A stretch of DNA of 50,261 bases from Methanomicrobiales archaeon (GTDB lineage: Archaea > Halobacteriota > Methanomicrobia > Methanomicrobiales > Methanospirillaceae). Where the stretch lies: contig JAPKXR010000177.1 of NCBI GenBank assembly GCA_026394715.1, forward strand, positions 1 through 50,261. Direction: 5' to 3'. The translations under genes were made by a program, and so were the position numbers. Positions 7,538-15,926 of this stretch are shown here, one piece after another. A model generated the notes under the pieces. The model was not told the origin of the DNA. It did no database searches and saw nothing but the letters and a program-made list of their open reading frames with translations. Within the stretch, counting starts at the first letter, position 1, and each line of letters begins with the position of its first letter.

Positions 7538-8029
7538 TTATTCGGGGTTTTTGATAAAGTAACTCAGCATACCCCGGGCTTTCTCCTTCGCTTCCCTGTC
7601 AACCAGGCGGAACACGACTCCCTCCCGGGGTTGCCCATACAAAATGATGGATCCTTCGTTTGAAGCAATAACGAGGGGGATCACCGCCAGGTCTTCCTCC
7701 CCGTCCACGTAAATCATTGCCTGCGGATGCTTCAGGGCCTCATTCAGCCCCTCCATCAGTTCATCGGATAGCGAACCTGGAGGATTTTTTACCCGGATAC
7801 AGATGTCGTAAAGGACAGGTGTCCTGTCAATCGGGGATCTCATGGTATGCCCATCGATAATCGCTATATTGGGCGTTATCCCATGTTGAAGGAGACGATG
7901 CGTAACAACATCCCCGACTGTATATACCGGTTTTCCGGTAATAAGCGGAATGATATCCGCGATGTCAGGATACAGAATGCCAAAAGGGACTTTGAAAAAT
8001 TTTCTTCGCTCCTCGGGAAGGAGGAGCAT
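7538..8029 (-). CDS. GTP-dependent dephospho-CoA kinase (DUF359 family)
   Basis: The 163-residue protein matches the archaeal DUF359 family, shown in Thermococcus to phosphorylate dephospho-CoA with GTP in the last step of coenzyme A synthesis. Visible marks are LPEERRKFFKVPFG near the start, VGDVVTHRLL (about 60-70), IIDGHTMR (about 78-86), NPPGSLSDEL, and DGEEDLAVIPLVIAS followed by LYGQP near the end, all typical of the family. The bacterial-type CoaE P-loop is absent, as expected. Its ATG overlaps the spt4 stop codon by 1 nt (TAATG). The coupling to rpo7-spt4 is a conserved archaeal arrangement and need not reflect function. Confidence 0.93.
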   Translation of the reverse strand: MLLLPEERRKFFKVPFGILYPDIADIIPLITGKPVYTVGDVVTHRLLQHGITPNIAIIDGHTMRSPIDRTPVLYDICIRVKNPPGSLSDELMEGLNEALKHPQAMIYVDGEEDLAVIPLVIASNEGSIILYGQPREGVVFRLVDREAKEKARGMLSYFIKNPE

Positions 8030-8244
8030 TACCGAACCTTCAATGCATATTTCCCAGGAAGTTTGATATTCATCTTTTTGGAGATCTCTGACCGTTCCGG
8101 ATCAATAATGACAAGATAGCCGGTCCAGTCGGTACTCAGGTTCCCCGACCCACACACCGCGCATGCCTCACCTTCGACAACCCTGTGGCACTCACGGCAG
8201 ACGTGGCCCTGCTTTTTCCTGCTACTGGCTACCACGTTCTCCAC
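8029..8244 (-). CDS. spt4: Transcription elongation factor Spt4 (RpoE'')
   Basis: This 71-residue zinc protein pairs with Spt5 and binds the clamp of RNA polymerase to keep it processive. The cysteines C16, C19, C28 and C31 (CREC...CAVC) form the zinc site, followed by the WTGYLVIIDPERSEIS-KKM core and a short basic tail, as in archaeal Spt4. The chosen ATG lies 23 nt inside the rpo7 gene. A start closer to the first CxxC would remove only unconserved residues. Spt5 is not in this window. Confidence 0.95.
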   Translation of the reverse strand: MENVVASSRKKQGHVCRECHRVVEGEACAVCGSGNLSTDWTGYLVIIDPERSEISKKMNIKLPGKYALKVR

Positions 8245-8809
8245 CCTTTTCCTTTTCTTTCTCTTTGTTCATGTCATCTTCCAGCCATACACCCGTACCA
8301 AGACCGGACTGCCTCATAGTAAGTCCGATTTTACTGTCCCTTGGCTCCCTCTCATTGAGACTGAGAGTCACGAGACGGCTCCGGATCGGTTCACCGACTG
8401 CAATGAATCTCTTTGATTCCTGGCAAATCAGTCGCGAGTTCTTCTCGTCAAAACTGATATATTCATCTGATATCTGGCTGACGTGAAGCATGGCATCGAT
8501 TGGCCCGAGACTTACAAATGCCCCAAAACTGGTCGTCTCAACAACAAGCCCCTCCATAACCTCCTGGAGTGACAACCGAAGAACCAGGGCTTCAAAATCC
8601 ACGTCGTAAAATACTGCACCATCTCCGGGAATTATTTCCCCTTCCCCGATATTCAGCACCTTTGTCACGCCGATAAAGATCCCAATCTCCTTATCTATAC
8701 TACCCTCGAGCTGTTCCTGAAGGACATCGAGAATTACCTTATCAAGTGCTTCGCCAAGACGGTGAGGAGGTACTCTCACCTTGTCGCTAAGCTTCATCCT
8801 GTAATACAT
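8222..8809 (-). CDS. rpo7: DNA-directed RNA polymerase subunit Rpo7 (E')
   Basis: The 195-residue protein forms the polymerase stalk with Rpo4. It has the expected N-terminal tip domain (MYYRMKLSDKVRVPPHRLG, residues 1-80, with IGEGEIIPGDGAVFYDV) and a C-terminal S1/OB domain (about 85-165, with GLVVETTSFGAFVSLGPIDAMLHVSQI). The S1 domain binds emerging RNA. A charged tail (KEKEKEKGGERG) overlaps the spt4 start. Length and start are normal for archaea. Confidence 0.96.
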   Translation of the reverse strand: MYYRMKLSDKVRVPPHRLGEALDKVILDVLQEQLEGSIDKEIGIFIGVTKVLNIGEGEIIPGDGAVFYDVDFEALVLRLSLQEVMEGLVVETTSFGAFVSLGPIDAMLHVSQISDEYISFDEKNSRLICQESKRFIAVGEPIRSRLVTLSLNEREPRDSKIGLTMRQSGLGTGVWLEDDMNKEKEKEKGGERGSQ

Positions 8810-8815
8810 AATCCA

Positions 8816-9196
8816 TTATCTCCTTATTACACCGAGTTTTTTCTGATTTTTTAGTGATATTACCGGAATTCTTTGAATGAGCAACTGGTTCCGGAGTGCG
8901 CGGTCATTTGTCAGCACCATCCCCCCATGTTGTCCGGCATAGCCTAATATACGCCCATCCACAGTACCTTCATCGAATCCACTCTCAACGATGGTGCATT
9001 TTCGGGACATCTCGAGCCCTAGCCTTGCGGCCGCGGCTTCTTTTCCATGCCCTCCTGACAGACGCCTTAGTTCCTCCACCACTTCGACAAGGACAACGGG
9101 TTCATAGGCACCAAGGAGATCCCTCAACTCTTCAAACAGGTCTATCCGAAACTGCGACGGCATCATAAGTGCATTCGTATCCAGAAGTACTGTCAC
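8816..9196 (-). CDS. PIN-domain protein (Fcf1/UPF0129-like)
   Basis: Starting at the GTG whose last bases overlap the aIF2-gamma stop (GTGA, 9193-9196), this is a 126-residue PIN domain. A longer frame reaching 9280 would lie inside the aIF2-gamma gene and add nothing conserved. PIN signs are TVLLDTNALMMP (first Asp, residue 6), EVVEELRRLS (Glu), VDGRILGYA (Asp) and the final VLTNDRALRNQLL (Asp). It should be a small metal-dependent RNase-type fold. It is conserved between aIF2-gamma and rpo7 in many euryarchaea, which suggests a role in rRNA or tRNA handling rather than a toxin; no antitoxin gene is present. Confidence 0.87.
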   Translation of the reverse strand: MTVLLDTNALMMPSQFRIDLFEELRDLLGAYEPVVLVEVVEELRRLSGGHGKEAAAARLGLEMSRKCTIVESGFDEGTVDGRILGYAGQHGGMVLTNDRALRNQLLIQRIPVISLKNQKKLGVIRR

Positions 9197-10428
9197 TCGG
9201 TGAGAATTCCCATCCCGATCAACCGCCATCTCGCCCCCAGCTGCCGGCTGATCGCAATTCTTCCTCCCAGTTCTGCACACACGGGCCTTTTCAGGGTCAC
9301 TTCAACCGCGTCTTTCTTGGTATTGGTCACAACACCAACGGTCACCGCAGTTCCTACCGAGAGCATCAGTGGCTCATTGTGTTTTAATGGTTCGATCGTT
9401 AACTCGCTTGTTGCCCCTACCACACGCTCCATGAGCATAACCCGGAACTTTAATTTGTCCCAGACCGGGGGCAGGGAACCCACATGACCTGCGACCTGCC
9501 CTGCAAGCGCATCACTTTTCGTAAGAGCCGGATCTAGCTTAGTGGCTATCCCGAGAAGTCCACCTGGGGAGGCCTCCATCACTTTCTTGGAACCAGCGTT
9601 TATCGAGGTGATTTTTGTTTCAACCGGATCCCATCGTATCCGGTTCTCGACCTGTTTCTGCCGGCCGGGGCGGATCTCGATGTCATCACCCTCCTTGAAC
9701 TCCCCACGTATAAGTGAACCCCCGATAACTCCACCCTTTACTTCTCTCCAGTTACACCCGGGTTTATTGATATCAAAGGACCGTGCGATCAGCATCATCG
9801 GCTTTGCTTCGGGGTCACGTTCCGATTCAGGGATCGTCTGGTCCAACGCTTCAACCAATGCTCCGATATTGATACCTTTCTGTGCAGACACAGGGATGAT
9901 TGGGGCGTTTTCAGCAATTGTCCCTTTGATAAATTTCAGGACCTGGTCATAATGGGCCCTCGCCTCTTTTGCGCTGACCACATCAATCTTATTCTGTACA
10001 ATGACAATGTTCTTTATCCCCACCAGCTCGAGCGCCATGAGATGCTCTTTCGTCTGTGGCTGCGGGCAGACCTCGTTTGCAGCAATAACGAGCATTGCGC
10101 CATCCATCAGGGCGGACCCGGAAAGCATGGTTGCCATCAGGGTCTCGTGTCCCGGTGCATCGACAAACGAAACAGAGCGGAACGGTACCGCTTTTGACCC
10201 ACATACCGGACATACCGGTTTCGGGGAAAATGCGTCAGGGCCTTCACAGCCGGGACATTTATAGAACGTCACATCTGCATATCCGAGACGGATCGAGATA
10301 CCGCGTTTTATCTCTTCGCTATGCCGATCCGTCCAGGTGTCAGTGAGCCCATACACAAGAGTTGTCTTCCCATGATCCACATGTCCGACAACCCCGATGT
10401 TGACACTTGGAATTGTTACATCACGCAA
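9193..10428 (-). CDS. aif2g: Translation initiation factor aIF2 subunit gamma
   Basis: This 411-residue GTPase is the core of the aIF2 heterotrimer that carries Met-tRNAi to the ribosome. The G1 P-loop VGHVDHGKTT (residues 14-23) and the switch-1 region around RGISI (42-46) are clear. An inserted zinc knuckle with C58, C61, C73 and C76, VDAPGHETLM (G3) and QNKIDVV (G4) follow. Two C-terminal beta-barrel domains end with ARWRLIGMGILTE. All are standard for archaeal and eukaryotic gamma subunits. A TATA box about 27 nt before the ATG suggests a leaderless transcript for the aIF2-gamma, PIN, rpo7, spt4, DPCK operon. Confidence 0.97.
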   Translation of the reverse strand: MRDVTIPSVNIGVVGHVDHGKTTLVYGLTDTWTDRHSEEIKRGISIRLGYADVTFYKCPGCEGPDAFSPKPVCPVCGSKAVPFRSVSFVDAPGHETLMATMLSGSALMDGAMLVIAANEVCPQPQTKEHLMALELVGIKNIVIVQNKIDVVSAKEARAHYDQVLKFIKGTIAENAPIIPVSAQKGINIGALVEALDQTIPESERDPEAKPMMLIARSFDINKPGCNWREVKGGVIGGSLIRGEFKEGDDIEIRPGRQKQVENRIRWDPVETKITSINAGSKKVMEASPGGLLGIATKLDPALTKSDALAGQVAGHVGSLPPVWDKLKFRVMLMERVVGATSELTIEPLKHNEPLMLSVGTAVTVGVVTNTKKDAVEVTLKRPVCAELGGRIAISRQLGARWRLIGMGILTE

Positions 10429-10450
10429 ATGTGATCAAACCTCCCTATTG

Positions 10451-10460
10451 AATATATAAT
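10451..10460 (-). promoter_or_regulatory. TATA box of the aIF2-gamma operon
   Basis: The minus strand reads ATTATATATT, centred about 27 nt before the aIF2-gamma ATG (10428). With the usual archaeal spacing, transcription would start at or within a few bases of the ATG, giving a leaderless mRNA. The remaining gap to 10696 shows only AT-rich sequence and no gene. Confidence 0.5.
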
Positions 10461-10696
10461 GATCCTACTTATACGTAATCAGTAAAACCAATTCATTCAT
10501 CAATTGCTTTCACGAGACTAAATTTTTTCCTCAATTTTCACCCGGTTCTCCCAGATTCTTTATGATTTTCGAGTCGGCGGGTAATCAGGATTATCCTGCT
10601 TATGCATTAACAAATAGTTCAAGGAAGATACAGATTGAAAAGTGCCGGGGTTAAAAATTTGGAACCTTTTCTTGCCATGAAAATTTTTTGAGCGGT

Positions 10697-10990
10697 TTAG
10701 CCGCCTCCTTCGCAGCTCTGGTCGATATTTTTCAGGGATTCCTGAAATGCAGAGCCTGACATAAATTCTCTTTCTTCTTCAATCGTTTTCTTGAACTCTT
10801 CACGTGTATGGTGTTTCTTTTCAATGCCTGCTTCTACCGGAACCAGTTTATCCATCCGATAAAGCAGGTGAGTTGTATCGAGTTCCGCATATTCCTTTCC
10901 ATTCTGTCGCTCGAACCGGATTACTGTCCCCGTTGTCCCCGTTCCCGTATACCGGACACGCATTCCTGTTTCGATTACTTCTCCTGCCAT
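10697..10990 (-). CDS. DUF2098-family protein
   Basis: A 97-residue protein beginning with a small beta domain (ETGMRVRYTGTGTTGTVIRFERQNGKEYAELDTTHLLYRMDKLVPV split over residues 6-52), followed by a charged helix (about 58-90). This is the pattern of DUF2098, a short family found mainly in methanogens with no assigned function. The N-terminal part looks like an SH3/Tudor-type barrel. The gene stands alone between the aIF2-gamma promoter region and gene debris at 11.1 kb. Confidence 0.75.
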   Translation of the reverse strand: MAGEVIETGMRVRYTGTGTTGTVIRFERQNGKEYAELDTTHLLYRMDKLVPVEAGIEKKHHTREEFKKTIEEEREFMSGSAFQESLKNIDQSCEGGG

Positions 10991-11094
10991 TTATAATCAA
11001 CCAGAATACAATGTAAGATACCCGCAATATCAATTTTTGCATACTTACAGATGGGAAAAGACGAAGGGGAATAATATCAGGAATCCATTTACTC

Positions 11095-11196
11095 ATGAAC
11101 ATTCTTCGGACAAGTATAGCCCGGTATTTTAAAATTCACTGGCGCACAGGTTTATTTCTTATCCCAATCTGGGTCACCATCACACGTACGAGCTGA
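11095..11196 (+). pseudogene. Possible fragment of a DUF502-like membrane protein gene
   Basis: A 33-codon frame (ATG 11095, TGA 11194-11196) encodes a peptide containing RYFKIHWRTGLFLIPIW. Basic residues, then RYF, TG and a hydrophobic segment resemble the N-terminus of DUF502 membrane proteins, which are usually about 200 residues. The reading frame then stops, and no continuation is visible in other plus-strand frames over the next 200 bases. It may be the stump of a deleted gene next to the AT-rich glycosyltransferase segment. It may equally be chance, since it is short and the likeness is recalled, not searched. Confidence 0.3.
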
Positions 11197-11218
11197 CATA
11201 GGTCCTTTCATTCGGGAT

Positions 11219-11407
11219 TCAAAAAAATAATTTTTTCAGCGGGTAAACGACCATTTTCGTGCTGTCCCTCGCCACACCGGGTTCATATTCAGGGCATACA
11301 CCACCTAACGCGCCGAATACTGAAGAAACGGCCGGACCAAGGGATGGACCATCTCCCCCCGCCAGGACAAGAGCGAGGGGGATTTCGGCAGAATAGTCGA
11401 TAGTCAT
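11219..11407 (-). CDS. Small hypothetical protein (62 residues)
   Basis: The frame from the ATG at 11407 encodes 62 residues with an orderly, non-random look: MTIDYSAEIPLALVLAGGDG, then an Ala/Gly/Ser-rich stretch, a GGVCPEYEPG turn and a basic tail PLKKLFF. A longer frame from 11485 runs into the glycosyltransferase gene and adds lysine-rich low-complexity residues, so I prefer the shorter start. An AAATATAAT box lies about 25-30 nt upstream. I do not recognise a family. The GC-richer codons contrast with the AT-rich gene beside it. Confidence 0.35.
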   Translation of the reverse strand: MTIDYSAEIPLALVLAGGDGPSLGPAVSSVFGALGGVCPEYEPGVARDSTKMVVYPLKKLFF

Positions 11408-11429
11408 GTTATATGCAGTTTTTTTGAGA

Positions 11430-12596
11430 TTATATTTTTTTATCGCTTTGGAGAAAGTTAATGAGATCATTCCATTGTTCCGCAATCACATCCCACCTCA
11501 ATTCTCCCGGTGGCTCAAATAGTTGTTTCCCGGATATTGTTTCTTCAATTACCGTGGCAAGTTCATCGGGGTCCATTGGATTGATAAAACGTGTGCCCTC
11601 ATATTTTCCAAGGCTCTCCTCCAGTCCACCAACCCGCGTTGCGATGATAGGAATACCAAATTCCATACCGATGTGGGCAACTCCACTCTGAGAGGCCCTC
11701 GTGTATGGCATTACCAGTACATCTGCCGCAGAAAAGTAAAATGGAATTTCGGAATCCCCGACATACCTGTCGATCAGGGAAATATGCGTATTTACAGGGG
11801 ATTTCGCAACGGTTTTACATAATTCCTGGTCCTCCCATGCCTCCCCGACAATTAAAAGGTGTGAATTATGAATGCGATCGGGCGGTAGGCGTTCGAAGGC
11901 TTGGACCAGATATTTCACCCCCTTATATGGACGTATCAATCCAAAAAATAGAATAACATTTGGCTCTCTGATCCCGAGGTAATCTTTTGCCTGGCCCTTA
12001 TCAGTTTTTTTATACTGATCAAAAAGTCCAATCGGGATTACCCGTATCCTCCTTAAATCGATATCGTAATGAGAACTGATTAACTGGCGATCTATCTCTG
12101 AATGAACGATGTAAAACGTTGCAAGGCGTCTTATCAGTGTCCCCAGAATTTTTGAATACAGGCGAAGAACAAAAAAACCATGTTCCAGTGGATCAACTAT
12201 CTCATGAAATTCAATTATTATCGGTTTTTTCTTTAGATTCATGAGCGCAATTGCGAGATACATATGAGCGACACTTGAAGTCCACCACTGGAAAATAATC
12301 ACGTCTCCCCTGCGAATGTATTTACTGGCCTCTACCCATGTGAGGGGATTATACCAGTCAAGCAACTCAACCATGGCAATATCTGACCGGTAACCACAAT
12401 CTGCCAAGGATGCTCCAACCCTCTTATATCCTGGGAAAAGTTTTTTTGGGAGCATATCCCGAAAGAGCAGGGCAGTAACACTAAAGTAATCTGCCAGAGA
12501 ATTCGAAAGGAGCAAAGTAACGTAGCTGATACCCGAGAGAAATCTCTGTGAAGGGCCAATGATTACAACTTTAAGCACGTTGGTTTCCGGTTCCAT
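11430..12596 (-). CDS. Family 4-type (GT-B) glycosyltransferase
   Basis: From the ATG at 12596 the protein has 388 residues; another start lies at 12650. It has the two Rossmann halves of a GT-B enzyme. The N-terminal acceptor domain starts with VVIIGPSQRFLSGISY. The C-terminal domain (from about residue 205) has NVILFFGLIRPYKGVKYLVQAFERL, LLIVGEAW, then the sugar-nucleotide site DVLVMPYTRASQSGVAHIGMEFGIPIIATRVGGLEE (in two stretches), typical of glycosyl transferase group 1. It probably adds a sugar to a lipid or surface glycan. It is clearly richer in A and T than its neighbours and has no companion glycan genes, so recent acquisition is plausible. Substrate unknown. Confidence 0.82.
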   Translation of the reverse strand: MEPETNVLKVVIIGPSQRFLSGISYVTLLLSNSLADYFSVTALLFRDMLPKKLFPGYKRVGASLADCGYRSDIAMVELLDWYNPLTWVEASKYIRRGDVIIFQWWTSSVAHMYLAIALMNLKKKPIIIEFHEIVDPLEHGFFVLRLYSKILGTLIRRLATFYIVHSEIDRQLISSHYDIDLRRIRVIPIGLFDQYKKTDKGQAKDYLGIREPNVILFFGLIRPYKGVKYLVQAFERLPPDRIHNSHLLIVGEAWEDQELCKTVAKSPVNTHISLIDRYVGDSEIPFYFSAADVLVMPYTRASQSGVAHIGMEFGIPIIATRVGGLEESLGKYEGTRFINPMDPDELATVIEETISGKQLFEPPGELRWDVIAEQWNDLINFLQSDKKI

Positions 12597-12847
12597 TATC
12601 GGATCATTCTGCCATATATTGAAACAAACCACACCTTCTTTTAAAAGCATGAGATAGTCATTTTTTCAGCATCTACAAGTGACGAGAGGATTTTTAGTAT
12701 CATATAAGTGTACGTTGGGTGAATATCTGGGTTTACAATTGATTAACACCTATAACCTCTTTCAGAAACCAGTCCCGGTAGTAAACGTCCCAATTTCTCC
12801 AATATTTTTCAAATGCCACTCTTTCTGCGAAGGGGGGGGGAAAGTCA

Positions 12848-13453
12848 TCATCTCCCGTACGGGCACCAGTGGGGAATTTTTTTTAGGACCGCCACCCCTG
12901 ATGTTGAGGGGCCGATAAAAATCATTTCCTTACCTGGATACGAAAAAGTAACGGACCGGACACCCTCACCAGATACGAGGCCGTCCCCGTTAACAACGAT
13001 GACCTCCGCATCTTCAATCGTTTCAACCAGAAATGCCTGTAATTCCATTTCCAGCCGGGGAGAGGACCCGGCAAGAAAGACCTTACGACAGTTAATCTTT
13101 TTTTTCAACTCAACCAGGCATGGCTGGTGACTCCCGGGAACGCACGCGTGATTGACCCGGTTAATGCAGAGAAATCCAGTCAGTGCATTGATTATCGCGC
13201 AGGCTGCGGCCCTTACCCCTGGATTTTCGAATGTTGCCCCGAACATAAACGATAGTTTCGTTGTCGCCCGTGTCGGTTCACAGGTGACAAATTCTGCTGA
13301 TTTTCCACCGAATGTTGCCACCATGCATACGCCGTGTTCGTACGGGCATTTCGTACTGTCAGGGTCGACACGGAGGTTAACAACCCCGTCTTCACAACCT
13401 GAACCCTGAACACGTTCTTCCAGGAGATGGACCGATTCTTCAATAATACCCAT
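12848..13453 (-). CDS. Unrecognised conserved-looking protein in the suf operon
   Basis: The 201-residue product is not one I recognise. It contains eight or more cysteines spread over its length (C20, C36, C43 and others, plus C-terminal WCPYG), a CEPTRATTKLSFMFGATFENPG segment, and a C-terminal Rossmann-like half with KVFLAGSSP, AEVIVVNGDGLVSGEG and MIFIGPSTSGVAVL. The second half resembles a small-molecule or cofactor-binding domain seen in heavy-metal-chelation proteins (DUF364-like), but this is a faint impression. It is the last gene of the sufC-sufB-pcm-cyclase run, starting 14 nt after the cyclase, so it may be linked to Fe-S or metal handling. Confidence 0.6.
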   Translation of the reverse strand: MGIIEESVHLLEERVQGSGCEDGVVNLRVDPDSTKCPYEHGVCMVATFGGKSAEFVTCEPTRATTKLSFMFGATFENPGVRAAACAIINALTGFLCINRVNHACVPGSHQPCLVELKKKINCRKVFLAGSSPRLEMELQAFLVETIEDAEVIVVNGDGLVSGEGVRSVTFSYPGKEMIFIGPSTSGVAVLKKIPHWCPYGR

Positions 13454-13467
13454 TATTACATCACCTT

Positions 13468-14109
13468 CTAACCAATTCGGCCGGGTTTTTCATCGTCCGG
13501 CAACCCGGGCTTAACTAGTATCACTCTTGCAGGGGAGCCATCCAGTCCACGAAGACGCAGGGGCAGGGCAATCATCTGGTAATCCCCTTCGGGAACCAGT
13601 TCCAGGTCAAGAAACTCTATCACCACGATCCCCTTACCCAGAAGCTCACGGTGTACCTCTCCTGTACCATGAAATTTTTCAATAGACGGGGAGTCGATTC
13701 CGACAGCAATTATACCCCTTGCCGAGATTATTTTCGCCGCGGATATTCCAAGGCCGATGTATCCAGGATCGAACTGCCCACAAAATTTACACCCGGTTTT
13801 GAAAAATATCCGCTTGATGCCGTCTATCCTGCCATTCAAATCGTCTCCGGAGATTTCCTCTGGCACACCGGAGAGGTCAAGCACCCTGCACGGCCCGATC
13901 AGCGCAGCAACAGGTATCCGGTCAACACTCTCATCGTTTTTCAGGTAGTGGGATGGAGCATCGATATGTGTTCCGGAGTGCGTACTCATCCGAAGCCCTG
14001 TCAGAATGTATTGCCCGCAATCCTCCGGGAAAAAACGGGGTTCGATATCACCGGGATATACCGGGGTCTCTTCAGATAATTCATGGGACACATCATAGAA
14101 CATACTCAT
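13468..14109 (-). CDS. Cyclase-family metal hydrolase (kynurenine-formamidase-like)
   Basis: The start at ATG 14109 (MSMFYDVSHEL...) lies just past the pcm stop and has AGGAATGAG upstream; a start at 14130 would overlap pcm. The 213-residue product belongs to the cyclase family (PF04199). It has DVSHELSEETPVYPGD near the start, the metal motif HSGTHIDAPSHY (about residues 43-55), a GIDSPSIEK loop and LPLRLRGLDGSPARVIL at the end. Members hydrolyse amides or lactones such as N-formylkynurenine using a divalent metal. The substrate here is unknown; no kynurenine-pathway genes are near. Confidence 0.88.
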   Translation of the reverse strand: MSMFYDVSHELSEETPVYPGDIEPRFFPEDCGQYILTGLRMSTHSGTHIDAPSHYLKNDESVDRIPVAALIGPCRVLDLSGVPEEISGDDLNGRIDGIKRIFFKTGCKFCGQFDPGYIGLGISAAKIISARGIIAVGIDSPSIEKFHGTGEVHRELLGKGIVVIEFLDLELVPEGDYQMIALPLRLRGLDGSPARVILVKPGLPDDEKPGRIG

Positions 14110-14113
14110 TTTC

Positions 14114-14764
14114 TCATTCCTGCCAGCCATGGCGACCTAAGAGGGGTACAAACACCACGCCACCAAACAATTCGCGGCTGATCTGGTCACCCTGCTTCCT
14201 AATCCGGACAAGCTGCTGCAGGTCTCTTGAACCAACGGGTGCGACCAGCCTCCCCTTTTCTGCCAGTTGATCAATAAGCGGTGCCGGGATATCCGGTGAT
14301 GCAGCAGTGATAATAATTCCGTCATACGGGGCACCCGGAGCATAACCCAGGGTACCATCTTCCACCACAACCATTACGTTGAAGATTGCAAGGTGTTCCA
14401 TCAAATCCTTTGCTTTCGACGCAATTTCAGGCAACCGTTCGATGGTTACCACCGTCCGGGCGAGTTTTGAAAGGATGGCTGCCTGGTAACCGCTCCCGGC
14501 ACCGATCTCAAGTACTGTATCATATGGTTTTAATTCGAGAAGAGATGTCATCAGCCCGACAATATAAGGTTGGGATATTGTCTGTCCACAACCGATAGGT
14601 AGGGGTCGGTCATGGTATGCGGCAGCCTGGATCTCAGGCGGGATAAAACGGTGCCGGGGTAGTTCCCGCATCGCATCGAGCACCCGCGGGTCATCAACAC
14701 CCCGTGCTTCGACCTGGTCCCTGACCATGCACCGTCGTTCTTCGGTCCGCGAGTCCTCCGGCAT
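14114..14764 (-). CDS. pcm: Protein-L-isoaspartate O-methyltransferase
   Basis: From ATG 14764 (preceded by a GAGGAC-type ribosome-binding site) the enzyme has 216 residues, normal for the family; an upstream ATG at 14836 would add an acidic tail inside sufB. It methylates isoaspartyl residues of aged proteins with S-adenosylmethionine, starting their repair. Marks are the family leader VRDQVEARGVDDPRVLDAM, PRHRFIPP, QTISQPYIVGLM, the SAM motif VLEIGAGSGYQAAILSKL, and the late GRLVAPVG. It lies between sufB and the cyclase gene on the same transcript. Confidence 0.95.
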   Translation of the reverse strand: MPEDSRTEERRCMVRDQVEARGVDDPRVLDAMRELPRHRFIPPEIQAAAYHDRPLPIGCGQTISQPYIVGLMTSLLELKPYDTVLEIGAGSGYQAAILSKLARTVVTIERLPEIASKAKDLMEHLAIFNVMVVVEDGTLGYAPGAPYDGIIITAASPDIPAPLIDQLAEKGRLVAPVGSRDLQQLVRIRKQGDQISRELFGGVVFVPLLGRHGWQE

Positions 14765-14798
14765 CGTTCTGTCCTCGTCCTCCTCATCCCGCTGGTGT

Positions 14799-15926
14799 TC
14801 AGAACCCTGCTTTTTCTGCGACATCGATGGCCGCATCTATCTGTTTCTGGAGTACATCGGGTAATCCGGCAATCTTGACATCGAGGAAACCCCTGATGAT
14901 GGTTGCAGTCGCTGACTCTTCATCCAGTCCTCTTGACATCAGGTACTCGATCTCGTCCCTTGCAATTTTTCCAACCGCCGCCTCGTGGGAGAGCTCGGTC
15001 CCAACCACGTTGCCCTCTATTTCAGGGATTGCATAAATAATTCCGTCTTTCAGGATCAGCCCTTTGCATTCAAGGTGACCCCTGGTCCCCTCGGTCTTCC
15101 CGAGGATATGTCCGCGGGAGATGATCGTGCCACCCTTGGTAATCGCACGGGTAACCAGTTCGGCACTTGCACCCTTTGCCCCAAGGATCGCACGAGAGCC
15201 GAGGTCAAGGTGCGACCCAGGCGTTGCAATAACGACGCTGCTGAACCTGGCAACTGAATTCTCACCGACCAGGTGAGCGGTAGGGTACATCTGGATTTTA
15301 TGGACGGGTTTCATGCAGACATAATTCGATAAAAATACCCCGTTTTCCTCAATTTTTGCAGCACTCCGGGGGAAAACATCGATATCTCCCCCCCATGTGT
15401 GGATCATGGTAAAGCTGATCTTGGCGTTTTTACCCACGTAAAATTCACTGATTCCATAATGAGCTCCCCCTTTTCCCACGTGCTGGCCACTTGCGCAGCC
15501 GGAAACGATATGGAGTTCGGACCCTTCCTCAGCGATGATGATGTTGTGGACGTGCTGAATTTTTTCCCGGCCGAGATACAGACACGCCTGAACCGGCAGG
15601 ATATTGCTGCTGCCCTTGCGGGCGATAATTACGTAACCTTTCTGATCGCTGGCTTCAGCAACATACCTGGTATATTCGTCTTTATCTTTCGGGACCAGGT
15701 TCCACATGTAGTCCTTGATCCAGTCGTACTTTTTCAGGGCATTCCCGATGGACAGGACCTCAATGCCCTCTTCACTGCAACTTTCCTGCACAACATCCTG
15801 GTTCATCTGAATATAACTTCCACACCGGTTACCCATGTGAAGGTCAATTCCTGACTGGACCAGGCGTTCCCTGTCTTCCGCTGAAAGACCAAGGTCTCTC
15901 CCTAGTTCTGTCGGCATTCGAGACAC
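14799..15926 (-). CDS. sufB: SufB/SufD-family Fe-S scaffold protein
   Basis: This 375-residue protein is the archaeal single SufB/D-type subunit, shorter than bacterial SufB (about 480 residues). It forms a right-handed beta-helix and, with SufC, makes the SufBC scaffold on which Fe-S clusters are built in methanogens. Conserved pieces include EGSELHIVSGCASG (about residues 133-146), ISFTMIHTWG, GSRAILGAKG, HLECKGLILKDG, and LSHEAAVGKIARDEIEYLMSRGLDE near the end. The N-terminus overlaps the end of sufC by 25 nt, so translation is coupled. SufS and SufU homologues are not in the window, usual for methanogens that draw sulfur from sulfide. Confidence 0.95.
   Translation of the reverse strand: MSRMPTELGRDLGLSAEDRERLVQSGIDLHMGNRCGSYIQMNQDVVQESCSEEGIEVLSIGNALKKYDWIKDYMWNLVPKDKDEYTRYVAEASDQKGYVIIARKGSSNILPVQACLYLGREKIQHVHNIIIAEEGSELHIVSGCASGQHVGKGGAHYGISEFYVGKNAKISFTMIHTWGGDIDVFPRSAAKIEENGVFLSNYVCMKPVHKIQMYPTAHLVGENSVARFSSVVIATPGSHLDLGSRAILGAKGASAELVTRAITKGGTIISRGHILGKTEGTRGHLECKGLILKDGIIYAIPEIEGNVVGTELSHEAAVGKIARDEIEYLMSRGLDEESATATIIRGFLDVKIAGLPDVLQKQIDAAIDVAEKAGF

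Noticed and set aside
8816-9196. PIN protein as a toxin of a toxin-antitoxin pair
   Set aside because: No antitoxin gene beside it, and its fixed place between aIF2-gamma and rpo7 points to a core housekeeping role.
12831-12840. G-run near the end of the unknown suf-operon gene as a frameshift
   Set aside because: The run lies beyond the stop codon of that gene, so it does not affect its reading frame.
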